25,053 nt of DNA. Origin: Spirogloea muscicola (Eukaryota > Streptophyta > Zygnematophyceae > Spirogloeales > Spirogloeaceae). Under the pieces are notes generated by a model. That model saw only the letters and a list, made by a program, of their open reading frames with translations. It did not search any database and had not been told where the DNA came from. Positions 9,817 to 18,725 of this stretch are shown piece by piece; position 1 is the first letter of the stretch; every line of letters starts with the position of its first letter. The stretch is from contig WELB01000051.1 in NCBI GenBank assembly GCA_009602725.1, positions 333,170 through 358,222 of the forward strand, written 5' to 3'. A program made the position numbers and the translations under genes.

Positions 9817-10402
9817 TGTAACGTTCCCACCGTTTGAGCGTGCCAACGGTGCCGGTAACCTTACATGAGCGTATCGTATCTACCGTTTGGATCCCCAACG
9901 GTGCGGGTAACTTCGCTGCACTCCGTGTAGCTAAGTCCGGTTCGAGGTCCCGGGCTGTGTACCACGTGCGCATGCCGGGACCACGCCTGCAGGCTGGCCG
10001 GGTGGGCTCGCTCTCCCTCAGGCCAGCGCCCTGCAGGCTGGCCTGGTGGGCCACTCTCCCTCAACAGTACCCTGCGAGCTGGCCGGGTTGGCCAGCTCGC
10101 TTGGCCACATGGCCGCATGGCCTCGGTCCTGTGTCCTCATGGCCACAGTCCCTCGGTCCTGTGTGCCAGGCTGTTGGCCTGGCGCGCCACCTCCTTGGCG
10201 CTAGTCGCTGTGCAGCGCACGAGTCTCTTGGACTCGCGCGCCGGCCTCTTGCGCTAGTCCCTTGGACTCGTGCTACAGGCCTCTGACCCTGTGCATTCAT
10301 CGTGTCCCCTTGTCAGGCCCGCCCCTCCGGGGGAGGGCCCTGGGGGCGACCCTCGTCACACCCTCAGGGGAGGGGTGGCAGGAGAACCGCTATAAGTAGT
10401 AG
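9817..10402 (+). repeat. U3-only LTR fragment of the chromovirus
   Basis: 586 bases identical to the start of the full 5' LTR except for one substitution (near 9911). It begins at the LTR's TG end and stops 11-12 bases after the TATA box (TATAAGTAG, from 10391), just before the expected transcription start. A single N (10403) separates it from the full LTR. This is either a real tandem U3 or a scaffold-join artefact. Confidence 0.85.
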
Positions 10403-10977
10403 NTGTAACGTTCCCACCGTTTGAGCGTGCCAACGGTGCCGGTAACCTTACATGAGCGTATCGTATCTACCGTTTGGATCCCCAACGGTGCGGGTAACCT
10501 CGCTGCACTCCGTGTAGCTAAGTCCGGTTCGAGGTCCCGGGCTGTGTACCACGTGCGCATGCCGGGACCACGCCTGCAGGCTGGCCGGGTGGGCTCGCTC
10601 TCCCTCAGGCCAGCGCCCTGCAGGCTGGCCTGGTGGGCCACTCTCCCTCAACAGTACCCTGCGAGCTGGCCGGGTTGGCCAGCTCGCTTGGCCACATGGC
10701 CGCATGGCCTCGGTCCTGTGTCCTCATGGCCACAGTCCCTCGGTCCTGTGTGCCAGGCTGTTGGCCTGGCGCGCCACCTCCTTGGCGCTAGTCGCTGTGC
10801 AGCGCACGAGTCTCTTGGACTCGCGCGCCGGCCTCTTGCGCTAGTCCCTTGGACTCGTGCTACAGGCCTCTGACCCTGTGCATTCATCGTGTCCCCTTGT
10901 CAGGCCCGCCCCTCCGGGGGAGGGCCCTGGGGGCGACCCTCGTCACACCCTCAGGGGAGGGGTGGCAGGAGAACCGC

Positions 10978-10984
10978 TATAAGT
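10978..10984 (+). promoter_or_regulatory. TATA box of the 5' LTR
   Basis: TATAAGT lies about 575 bases into the LTR, after a GC-rich U3. The equivalent in the 3' LTR is at 16345, and in the truncated copy at 10391. Transcription is expected to start about 30 bases downstream (inference). Confidence 0.6.
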
Positions 10985-11194
10985 AGTAGGCCTTGGCTAG
11001 ACTCCTGAGTCCGACCAACGCCGAGAGAGACACAGCCCTGCTGCTGCCTAGCCAGCCCCGCTGCTGCCTGCTGCCGCCGCCGCCGCCACGGCTCTGCTGC
11101 TGCCTAGTCAGCTCCGCTGCCGCCTGCTGCCCAGCCCGTCGCCGCAGCATCTCGCTGCGAGCCCCGCCGGCTCTCAGTAAGTCTATGGTAGAGT

Positions 11195-11212
11195 CACCGC
11201 CCTAGGGCGGTG
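11195..11212. promoter_or_regulatory. perfect 18-bp palindrome in the LTR
   Basis: CACCGCCCTAGGGCGGTG is its own reverse complement and is kept in the 3' LTR (16562-16579). It lies downstream of the TATA box, so it would be in the RNA and could form a strong hairpin. Its role is unknown. Confidence 0.7.
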
Positions 11213-11359
11213 CCTCAGGGTAAGACTTCCGCCGCGCTCTGTGCGCGTATGTGCGTTGGCGTTCTCCTGTATGAGGGTTGTCTCCAAAACACCCTATGCT
11301 CGAATCCAAACCAGGAAAATCTGACTCTAATTGTGTGATTAGATGCAGAGTTGTCACAA

Positions 11360-11370
11360 TGGTATCAGAG
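11360..11370 (+). other. primer binding site for initiator tRNA-Met
   Basis: TGGTATCAGAG begins two bases after the 5' LTR end and is complementary to the 3' end of plant initiator tRNA-Met, the usual primer of plant Ty3/Gypsy and copia elements (family knowledge). Confidence 0.9.
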
Positions 11371-11861
11371 GCGTTCTTGCATCTGGCCAGTGAAGTAAAA
11401 GGTTGTATTTTACTGCTGACAGTGCATGGATCCATCTGTATTCTGGGCTACTTTTTCTCTCTTGAGTGAAACTTTTTCCAGAGTGGACGTGGAGCTGTCG
11501 TCGGCGAAGCGGCACGTGTGCCACACTCTCGCCTTCGACATCCACGTACCGGGCCCTCAAGATGCCAGGCGGCTCTTCATCCCGGCAACACACTCGAGTG
11601 CCAGGTCAGCACTTACCAGCGTAAACCACCTGCGTCCGGCGGATTGCCGGCCAGTAAGGCACGGAAGTGAACCCGGTCGCCTGTGGGCGGCTAAGTCTGA
11701 CCGTATGCCAGGATTGGTTGGTTCGTCCACTCCTGGTCCCTCCCTCTTGCTGCTCGTTCAGCTTTGTGGTTTGGAGGCATGACGCATGTGCTGTCTCGAT
11801 TGCTTGTGGGCCTGGGGCACCAGTCCTTCTGGATACTTCTTGCCAGTATGGATCTTCCGAT

Positions 11862-13529
11862 ATGTCTGCCGCCTCTGACTTGATCCGTCAGTGTGTGGCA
11901 TCAGGCATGGAGTCGCCAGACTCCAGTACATGCCCAGATCCTCCTCCACCGGCCGATCCACCACTTGAGGTCGAGGACCTTGTTGACGATCTAGTGGAAC
12001 TCCAAGCGACGGCTGCGGACGTTCTGACTGCTGAGGACGTCCGGTGTAGTGCGCGCCTTCAGGAGCTTCACGAGGCTGCGGTCCCGGTGTGTGGGGACCC
12101 TGCAGTGGCTTCCTTCACGGGAGCGCTGCTCGAGGAGGTGCAAGCGCTTGTCGCCCGCATGACCAAGGGCGAGAAGCGTGTCCGTAAACTGAAGGCTAAA
12201 CTCCGTGAGTCTCAGGTGGGGCGTGCCAAGCCCGCATCACCGGCCAAGTTCAGTGGACAATCCTTCCGCGGCGGTCTCAACGCTTGGCTTGCAGAGAGTC
12301 TTGCGTGGTTTGTACAGTGCGGCACCGGCGCTCAACACCGTGTCGGGCTGGCGGCCACGTACCTCTCAGGCGATCCCGCCCAGTGGAGGGAAAGCGTTAA
12401 GAAATCCTCCACCCCTGTCGTGTATAACCACTGGGATTTCTTTGTCCGATCGTTATCAAGCATGTACGGCGAAGTGCACGCCGAGCTCAATGCGCGAAAC
12501 GAACTTGATGTTATCCGCATGAGGAATAATGATTTTGAAGACTATGTGCGGCGCTTCCACATGCTGTTGTCCAGACTCAACACCAAGCCAATGGACAACG
12601 CTGACCAGTGTCAGCGTTTTAAGGCGGGGCTGCCCGAGCACGTGGCCCTCCTTGCCCAATTGGATGCTGTGACCTTCCAGCCAGTGGACACTCTGGACCG
12701 CTTGATTGAGCAGGCGCGCATCACTTTCGCCATGTATCCGCGCAAGCGTCCCCTGGCGGAAGTCGTCGACCCGGCTGCGCCTTCATCTTCGAAGCGTCGC
12801 CCCAGTAGCCTGCCAAGCACCAGTGCCAAGCCCTATGTGGGGCCACGGCGTCCAACCAAGCCCGCGGCCTTCGTCCCCGAGGAGGACCGCGCTTGCTACC
12901 GGTGCGGTCAGAAGGGCCACCGTATCCGTGATTGCACCCAAGCCCCCAAGCACCCCTCATCAGTCAAATCCGCTCCACCCGGCCCCAAGGGGCAGTATAA
13001 AGGCAAAGGCAAACGTGAGTGCTTTTCCTTAAGTCCTGTGTGGAGTCCTCAACTGCATGATGTGCGAATGCTATTTGACCATGTAGGACAACCTCGTCCT
13101 CAGTTTCCTGTCCCTGTAGTACGCTCCCTGCATACGCTAATGCAAGCTTTGGTGAATGGTGGTCCCCTTGTTGTCTGGGTCCCCCGTAACCAAGTGCAAT
13201 CAGCTGCTCAAATGTATCTGACTTGGGTGAATCATCATGGGGCTAACGACCCTGTGTTTTTCATTGTCCGATGCAGGCGAGGACTGAATCCTCCACCACC
13301 AACGGGCCTGACCCTGCTCTGTCGTTACACAGCAGGCCATCCCCACGTCGTCCCTGGTGCTGCTGGATCACCTAGGAAACTTCTTATCTATGTAGTTCGC
13401 AAATACAGTCTTGCTTCGTCAGGTGACGTCGCACTGTGCTTCGACGCCAAGTATGCTATTTACCGGCATAGCGGCTGGTCAACCAGCCCAAATTCTCATA
13501 GACACAGGTGCTTCTGTATCCTGTGTTAG
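11862..13529 (+). CDS. gag: Gag polyprotein of the chromovirus plus an extra segment
   Basis: Structural polyprotein forming the cytoplasmic particle that packages element RNA. The first in-frame ATG is at 11862. An acidic N-terminal part is followed by a Lys/Arg-rich coiled region near residue 105, and a capsid-like region with FSGQSFRGGLNAWL, YLSGDPAQW and FRAGLPEHV-like motifs (here FKAGLPEHV). A CCHC zinc knuckle, CYRCGQKGHRIRDC, lies at 12894-12935. After a basic GKGKGKR tail the same frame continues for about 145 residues through an unfamiliar segment (PQLHDVRMLF, NGGPLVVWVPRN, DPVFFIVRC) before reaching protease. Near 13452 the protease frame moves by one base, so this frame runs out of sense and stops at 13529. 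The frame is intact to about 13450. Confidence 0.85.
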   Translation: MSAASDLIRQCVASGMESPDSSTCPDPPPPADPPLEVEDLVDDLVELQATAADVLTAEDVRCSARLQELHEAAVPVCGDPAVASFTGALLEEVQALVARMTKGEKRVRKLKAKLRESQVGRAKPASPAKFSGQSFRGGLNAWLAESLAWFVQCGTGAQHRVGLAATYLSGDPAQWRESVKKSSTPVVYNHWDFFVRSLSSMYGEVHAELNARNELDVIRMRNNDFEDYVRRFHMLLSRLNTKPMDNADQCQRFKAGLPEHVALLAQLDAVTFQPVDTLDRLIEQARITFAMYPRKRPLAEVVDPAAPSSSKRRPSSLPSTSAKPYVGPRRPTKPAAFVPEEDRACYRCGQKGHRIRDCTQAPKHPSSVKSAPPGPKGQYKGKGKRECFSLSPVWSPQLHDVRMLFDHVGQPRPQFPVPVVRSLHTLMQALVNGGPLVVWVPRNQVQSAAQMYLTWVNHHGANDPVFFIVRCRRGLNPPPPTGLTLLCRYTAGHPHVVPGAAGSPRKLLIYVVRKYSLASSGDVALCFDAKYAIYRHSGWSTSPNSHRHRCFCILC

Positions 13530-13713
13530 TAAGACTTTTGTGTGTAACAATGGTTTGCCTGTGCAACCCATTAATGTATTGCAAGCTACAATGGCCAATG
13601 GTCAAATTATTGAAGTTCTGGGCCTTTGCAAAGTGCCCCTTCGCATCCAAAACTACAGGACGGTTGTGTCTTGTCAAGTCATTGCTTTGTCGTCTGCCTT
13701 TGATGTAGGTTAG
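13453..13713 (+). pseudogene. aspartic protease segment of pol
   Basis: Retropepsin-type protease that would cleave the polyprotein. The active-site motif DTGAS is at 13501-13515, preceded by hydrophobic AQILI as usual. It lies in a different frame from gag, with a one-base shift near 13452. A second break near 13710 falls inside the C-terminal flap (the FDV...DDWL region) and introduces a stop. The shift from gag might be a natural frameshift site, but the second break is not typical and marks this as damaged. Confidence 0.8.
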
Positions 13714-14743
13714 GTGATGATTGGCTCTGTGCCACAGCGTCCGTGCTTGATTGTAAACAGCGCACTTGTGTCGGCCGCAGTGGTCTTCGTCGTTTCAAAT
13801 TGCACAACGTCGACAATTCCGGTGTACCACCCATGCAAGACTCTTCTCTGCGGCTTTCAGCTGTGCGGATCAAGAAGCTTCTTCGCAAACAACCAGCTTC
13901 GGCTGCGTTCTTGGGTGTCGTAAATGCTGAGTCTCCCCCTGACTCTGATGTGAGTATCGTGGCCTCACGTAGTCCGGCTCTTGACAAGTTGTTGGCAGTG
14001 TATTCGGATGTGTTCCCGGATGCACTTCCCGATGGATTGCCTCCTCATCGAGGCGTGGCTCATACAATTCCATTGGAGCCTGGCGCTGTGCCGCTGTACC
14101 GTCCTATTTATCGACTGAGTCCTCTCGAATTTCGAGAGATGCAATCCCAAGTAACGGAATTGCTCCGTAAAGGCCACATTGAGCCTTCTCGGTCCCCGTA
14201 TGGTGCACCTATCCTTTTCGTTAAGAAAAAGGATGGTGGTCTCCGAATGTGCATCGATTACCGAGCTCTCAACAAGCTCACTGTCAAGAATCGATACCCG
14301 TTGCCTCGTATCGATGATCTCTTCGATCGTCTCGCGGAAGCTAAAGTGTTCAGCTCCCTCGACTTGCAGAGCGGGTATCATCAAATTCGTATTACTCCTG
14401 AGGACGTTCCGAAGTCAGCGTTTCGTACGCCGATCGGACACTTCCAGTTCAAGGTGCTGAGTTTTGGTCTGACCAACGCACCTGCCACGTTTCAGGCAGT
14501 AATGACGAACGTCTTTGGCCCCCTTCTGTATGACTTCGTATGACTATCTGGATGACATACTGGTGTTTAGTAAAACGCCTGAGGATCATGTACGCCACCT
14601 GCGGAAAGTTCTGCAGTTGCTACGTGAAAATCATCTGTATGCCAAGACCTCCAAGTGTGTAATCAACCGGTCCGAATTAGCGTACTTAGGGCATGTGGTG
14701 GGCAAAGACGGGGTGCGCGTCGACCCCAAAAAGACAGTAGTAG
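13714..14743 (+). pseudogene. reverse transcriptase segment of pol, frameshifted
   Basis: RNA-directed DNA polymerase. It carries the Ty3/Gypsy blocks in order: [78 protein letters not shown], and the catalytic YLDD at 14545-14556, then LGHVVGKDGV in the thumb/connection region. A frame break near 14537 lies immediately before YLDD. The domain is cut off by an internal deletion between about 14743 and 14768, so RNase H is absent. An intact element would have an RNase H and the integrase zinc-binding region here. Confidence 0.88.
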
Positions 14744-15704
14744 TCCGCTACGGAATTTGCTGGCATATTTGTGGACCGCGTATGGAAACTGCACGGAGTA
14801 CCCGAGCCATCGTGTCTGACCGCGATCCTCGCTTCACGGGTCACTTCTGGACGGAAGTGTGCAGGCTTCTCGGCACGAAGCAATCCATGTCCACAGCTTT
14901 CCACCCCCAGACAGACGGTCAGACCGAACGGATGAATCGGGTTTTGGAAGACATGCTCAGGCACTTTGTCAACCCTAGTCAAACTGACTGGGACGTGTAT
15001 CTTGCTCCAGCGGAACATGCTGTGAACATGCCTTTCATGAATCTACCAGAAATACACCCTTCTTCCTGAATTATGGTCAGCATCCCCGATCACCTTTGCA
15101 GGTGGGGAGGCCGGAGCGCGTTCCGGCCGCCGTAAGCTTCACCGGTACTCTCCTGGAAGCTCAGCGGAGGGCTAAGCAATTCTTGACAATTGCTCAGAAC
15201 CGGCAAAAGCCGTATGCTGATCGCCGTCGCAGGGATCTGTCCTTCGACGTCGGTGCCCAAGTGCTCTTGAGCACTAAGCACTTAGCCTTACGGGCTGTCG
15301 GTACGCCTAAGTTGCTACCCAAGTGGGTTGGCCCTTTCCGTGTCATGCGCCGCATCGGCAAGGTCGCATATGAGATTGATACACCGGTACAATGGAAAAT
15401 CCACAAGGTTTTCCATGTGTCTCAACTCGAGCCATACCATACGGATGGCCGTGTCCAACCGCCCCCACCTCCCCTCGTTGATGGCGCGGAGGAGTTTCAA
15501 GTGGAGGAGCTCTTGTCGCACCGGGACAATCTCCGTGGGCGTCGTAAGTCCCGTGAGTACCTTGTCAAGTGGCTCGGCTATGGGCCTGAGCACAATACAT
15601 GGGGACCTGCGCGCAATCTTTCTGATTGTCGTGCCCTCACCAAGTATTTGACAGGAGGCCACGCCTCTTCTCTCCGTCGTCCACAATCGTCCCGCCGGGC
15701 TTAA
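14744..15704 (+). pseudogene. integrase remnant with chromodomain
   Basis: After the deletion junction the sequence resumes inside the integrase core: SDRDPRFTGHFW supplies the second acidic catalytic position, and FHPQTDGQTERMNR the final Glu. The HHCC zinc-binding region and the first catalytic Asp are missing. Frame breaks lie near 14807 and 15027. From about 15040 to the TAA at 15702-15704 the frame is clean. It covers the GPFRVMRRIGKVAYEI domain and IHKVFHVSQLEPYH (the conserved end of Gypsy integrase), then a chromodomain with REYLVKWLGYGPEHNTWGP. Chromodomains steer integration by binding modified histone H3 (family knowledge). Confidence 0.87.
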
Positions 15705-15756
15705 CACCCTGGGACTCTGACGTTCTCCCACCTTGTTCCCGAGGACGTGAACATCT

Positions 15757-15769
15757 AAGTGGGGAGGTA
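15757..15769 (+). other. polypurine tract
   Basis: AAGTGGGGAGGTA sits directly before the 3' LTR and would prime plus-strand DNA synthesis. Confidence 0.8.
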
Positions 15770-16725
15770 TGTAACGTTCCCACCGTTTGAGCGTGCCAAC
15801 GGTGCCGGTAACCTTGCATGAGCGTATCGTATCTACCGTTTGGATCCCCAACGGTGCGGGTAACCTCGCTGCACTCCGTGTAGCTAAGTCCGGTTCGAGG
15901 TCCCGGGCTGTGTACCACGTGCGCATGCCGGGACCACGCCTGCAGGCTGGCCGGGTGGGCTCGCTCTCCCTCAGGCCAGCGCCCTGCAGGCTGGCCTGGT
16001 GGGCCACTCTCCCTCAACAGTACCCTGCGAGCTGGCCGGGTTGGCCAGCTCGCTTGGCCACATGGCCGCATGGCCTCGGTCCTGTGTCCTCATGGCCACA
16101 GTCCCTCGGTCCTGTGTGCCAGGCTGTTGGCCTGGCGCGCCACCTCCTTGGCGCTAGTCGCTGTGCAGCGCACGAGTCTCTTGGACTCGCGCGCCGGCCT
16201 CTTGGCGCTAGTCCCTTGGACTCGTGCTACAGGCCTCTGACCCTGTGCATTCATCGTGTCCCCTTGTCAGGCCCGCCCCTCCGGGGGAGGGCCCTGGGGG
16301 CGACCCTCGTCACACCCTCAGGGGAGGGGTGGCAGGAGAACCGCTATAAGTAGTAGGCCTTGGCCAGACTCCTGAGTCCGACCAACGCCGAGAGAGACAC
16401 AGCCCTGCTGCTGCCTAGCCAGCCCCGCTGCTGCCTGCTGCCGCCGCCGCCGCCACGGCTCTGCTGCTGCCTAGTCAGCTCCGCTGCCGCCTGCTGCCCA
16501 GCCCGTCGCCGCAGCATCTCGCTGCGGGCCCCGCCGGCTCTCAGTAAGTCTATGGTAGAGTCACCGCCCTAGGGCGGTGCCTCAGGGTAAGACTTCCGCC
16601 GCGCTCTGTGCGCGTATGTGCGTTGGCGTTCTCCTGTATGAGGGTTGTCTCCAAAACTCCCTATGCTCGAATCCAAACCAGGACAATCTGACTCTAACTG
16701 TGTGATTAGATGCAGAGTTGTCACA
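15770..16725 (+). repeat. 3' LTR (956 bp)
   Basis: Aligns end to end with 10404-11358. It differs by one inserted G near 16204 and about six substitutions that I could see. It is followed by AATGTCTTCTC, which does not repeat the 5' flank. Confidence 0.93.
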
Positions 16726-16737
16726 AATGTCTTCTCT

Positions 16738-16775
16738 ATGCACCCGGCTGGCAATAACAGCCCCTTGCTATATCA
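16738..16775 (+). repeat. dispersed GGCTGG-family repeat copy
   Basis: CCGGCTGGCAATAACAGCCCCTTGC follows the 3' LTR and matches the core of the dispersed family. The stretch from here to 17247 shows no other feature I can support. Confidence 0.4.
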
Positions 16776-17247
16776 GCAGCCGCAGTCTCTGAACAAGGAA
16801 GCAGCCTGTTGAAGGGGGCGAGGGCTGTGACCAGCTCACGAAGAAACACACTAAAAAAGTGACAGAATATTCGGAAAGCGTATACCAAGAGAGAGGCCGA
16901 GGTTATTGAGCAGCACAAGCAGATGTAGCTCATTGTCGGATCAGATCAAGAGGTTCTATTGATAAGAATCTCAGGGCCATCACTCCTGCACTCGGATGGA
17001 ATATTTCATAAACAGAAGGCGGTGGCTGCAACCGACAAAAGAGAGCCCGTCCGCACGCAGATACTTTCAGAAGGAGATGCAAAGTACTGCTAGGAGGAGT
17101 GAAGACGTCGATGACACAAAGCGCGGCTCCTCCTCACTCCAGCTTGCCGTCACTCGATCCTGTGCGTGCCATCTAGCTGCAGAAGTGCGTCACTGAGAAG
17201 AAGCTTGACTTATAGTTTCTAGTGCATCAAGGGCTGACATCTCAGTT

Positions 17248-17727
17248 ATGCATTCTGACGCATCATATCACATAAAGATTGAGGTAGACCAGCATGATAG
17301 GAGTGCACACTTGACGCTGGCTATAGTATCTTCACAAATTGGTGCAGGTGATGAGCACCTTTCAGGACCATTTGTGGACCAAGGGACTATGTCGCCATTG
17401 TCTTATCGTGCTCCTACCTTTTGTGGTTGTCACAAGCTTCACTGTCTATCTTCAACCATGATGCCTCTGACAGTCAACAATAACGCTCGATTTGGATATT
17501 GGTTCGATTGTGTCACTGTTCTAGCGTCACAGCAGGCCATCATCAGATGGCCGTGTGATCTTTCAGTACAGGATATCACGCAAAGACACACCACGGCTGT
17601 GTCTTCGTCAAAGCTTGCAACTTTGGAGCACTGTGAGGAGCAGTATACCAAAGCAACGAGTCAAGTAGGTGAATGCTCACTTGTTGCAAATTCTGAGCTA
17701 TCTACCAGACATCAGCAGGCATCATGA
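17248..17727 (+). CDS. hypothetical open frame, 159 codons
   Basis: An uninterrupted ATG-started frame of 159 residues with no motif I recognise and ordinary composition. Its 3' end enters the left arm of the 17709-19190 inverted repeat. It could be a degraded transposon gene or a chance frame; nothing nearby supports expression. Confidence 0.15.
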   Translation: MHSDASYHIKIEVDQHDRSAHLTLAIVSSQIGAGDEHLSGPFVDQGTMSPLSYRAPTFCGCHKLHCLSSTMMPLTVNNNARFGYWFDCVTVLASQQAIIRWPCDLSVQDITQRHTTAVSSSKLATLEHCEEQYTKATSQVGECSLVANSELSTRHQQAS

Positions 17728-18090
17728 GAGCGCGATCGCTAAACCATCACCATCATGTCTCTATATGTCTCAAGTTGTATTTCTGGTATGCAGTCAATCT
17801 TCTGCGGATGATTATTATCACTCGTGAGATGGTCAAGCAACATCCGCCAAATTGGTCAGCTGATTCACCATACATGCACTCTGGGTGCTGGCTTTGTGCG
17901 CTCACCTCTTCTCTCATATCGACAACATCACCTCTACCATCACTACACAGTGATGGTAGAGGTCATCTCTCTCTGATAGTCACTTATGTACAGTAAAACC
18001 TGTCTAAGCTTATGCGGTCGGTTGGGGAGATTTGCATAATGATACACAGGTTATAGCGGTAAACAGGGTACTGCTTAATACTGACCCCTA

Positions 18091-18139
18091 GGGTTAGGGT
18101 TTAGGGGTAGAGTTAAGGGTTGGGGGGTTAAGGGTTTAG
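18091..18139 (+). repeat. telomere-like interstitial repeats
   Basis: GGGTTAGGGTTTAGGGG followed by degenerate GGGTT(A)AGGG units resembles the plant telomere repeat TTTAGGG. It lies inside the MITE. Confidence 0.75.
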
Positions 18140-18159
18140 CGTGACGTCACGTGGCACAG

Positions 18160-18222
18160 GTCGCACGGTTGGTCGCATGGCCGTCGCACGACAGTCGCAC
18201 GACAGTCGCATGGTCGCACGCC
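18160..18222 (+). repeat. GTCGCAC short array inside the MITE
   Basis: GTCGCAC/GTCGCAT recurs about six times with 3-8 base spacers, including a duplicated CGTCGCACGACA unit. Its function is unknown. Confidence 0.7.
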
Positions 18223-18601
18223 GTGACACGGTATTGGTATAAGCTTATATTTGAGAAAATTATATAAAGTATGGAAGTAAAGAGGATATAAGCTTACGCC
18301 ACTAAACCGACTCGGTTGGCCAGAATGTGATAACCTTAGACAGGATATAAGCTTATGGAGGATAAGCTTAGACAGCTTTTACTGTACATATACCGTACAC
18401 ATCACTCATAAGTTGGTCAATTACACTCCCAATTATGGTGTCGTGAGGGCCTGCAATCTTCTTGCTCTCTTCACCACCATATTAGAACCTACCGTATGAT
18501 TATCATGAGATTCATATTTAGGGATGACTTCGTCATCTGCAAGGAACGCCTCATGCTACAGCCTCACATGTGACACACTGAGCTCAAGGCTCGTTCTTTC
18601 A

Positions 18602-18722
18602 ACCGTGGCTGACATTTACATCCTTGCAATTCCATGCTCATTCACTAGGTTTTGGGTTTAGGGTTTAAGGTTGAGGGACCGTGGCTGACATTTGCATCCT
18701 TGCAATTCCATACCCATTCACT
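18602..18722 (+). repeat. direct 45-bp repeat at the centre of the inverted repeat
   Basis: ACCGTGGCTGACATTT(A/G)CATCCTTGCAATTCCAT occurs at 18602-18646 and 18678-18722 in the same orientation. The copies are separated by GTTTTGGGTTTAGGGTTTAAGG telomere-like sequence (18649-18677). Confidence 0.8.
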
Positions 18723-18725
18723 CAA

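Larger units (their letters stand above)
10404..11358 (+). repeat. 5' LTR (955 bp)
   Basis: Runs TGTAACG...TTGTCACA with TG/CA ends and matches 15770-16725 throughout. U3 contains paired AACGG motifs near its start and TATAAGT at 10978. The transcribed part holds CTG/CCG triplet-rich sequence (about 11038-11150) and a perfect 18-base palindrome at 11195-11212. Confidence 0.93.
10404..16725 (+). mobile_element. Ty3/Gypsy chromovirus, 6.3 kb, defective
   Basis: A complete LTR-to-LTR element: 5' LTR, tRNA-iMet primer binding site, gag with CCHC knuckle, protease, RT, integrase remnant, C-terminal chromodomain, polypurine tract and 3' LTR. The gag-PR-RT-IN order and the chromodomain after the integrase place it in the chromovirus clade (family knowledge). 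By eye the LTRs differ at only about seven positions, indicating a recent insertion. Pol nevertheless carries several frame breaks and has lost RNase H and the front of integrase, so it cannot move on its own. The flanks AACGC and AATGT do not form a target-site duplication. Confidence 0.92.
17991..18384. mobile_element. pogo/Tigger-like MITE, 394 bp
   Basis: Terminal inverted repeats CAGTAAAACCTGTCTAAGCTTAT and, at the other end, its near-complement ending AGCTTTTACTG are flanked by TA on both sides. CAGTAAAACCT-type ends with TA target duplication are characteristic of pogo/Tigger members of Tc1/mariner (family knowledge). No transposase is encoded. Internal ATAAGCTTA motifs recur near both ends. 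The core holds telomere-like repeats and a GTCGCAC array. The other arm of the surrounding inverted repeat retains the uninterrupted site, confirming the borders. Confidence 0.82.
17709..18600 (+). repeat. left arm of 1.5-kb inverted repeat
   Basis: Starts ACATCAGCAG. It matches the reverse complement of 18726-19190 through shared blocks ACCATCACCATCATGTCTC, GAGATGGTCAAGCAACA, CAGCTGATTCACCATACATGC, CTCATGCTACAGCCTCACATG and CTCAAGGCT. A 394-bp MITE (17991-18384) interrupts this arm; without it the arm is about 0.5 kb. Confidence 0.8.

Noticed and set aside
9939-9950. tRNA B-box-like GGTTCGAGGTCC in the LTR
   Set aside because: No properly spaced A box and no cloverleaf can be drawn around it; it lies within U3 of a Gypsy LTR.
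10448-10705. Repeated 60-150 residue open frames in the LTR copies
   Set aside because: These are GC-rich U3 frames repeated only because the LTR is repeated; they show no domain.
13015-13276. Intron-like segment in gag (GTGAGT...GATGCAG)
   Set aside because: The ends look canonical, but removing 262 bases shifts the frame to an immediate stop, whereas the unspliced frame stays open and reads as protein.
15315-16007. 230-residue minus-strand open frame across the chromodomain region and 3' LTR
   Set aside because: It is antisense to the clean integrase/chromodomain frame and continues into LTR sequence; similar antisense frames occur in every LTR copy.
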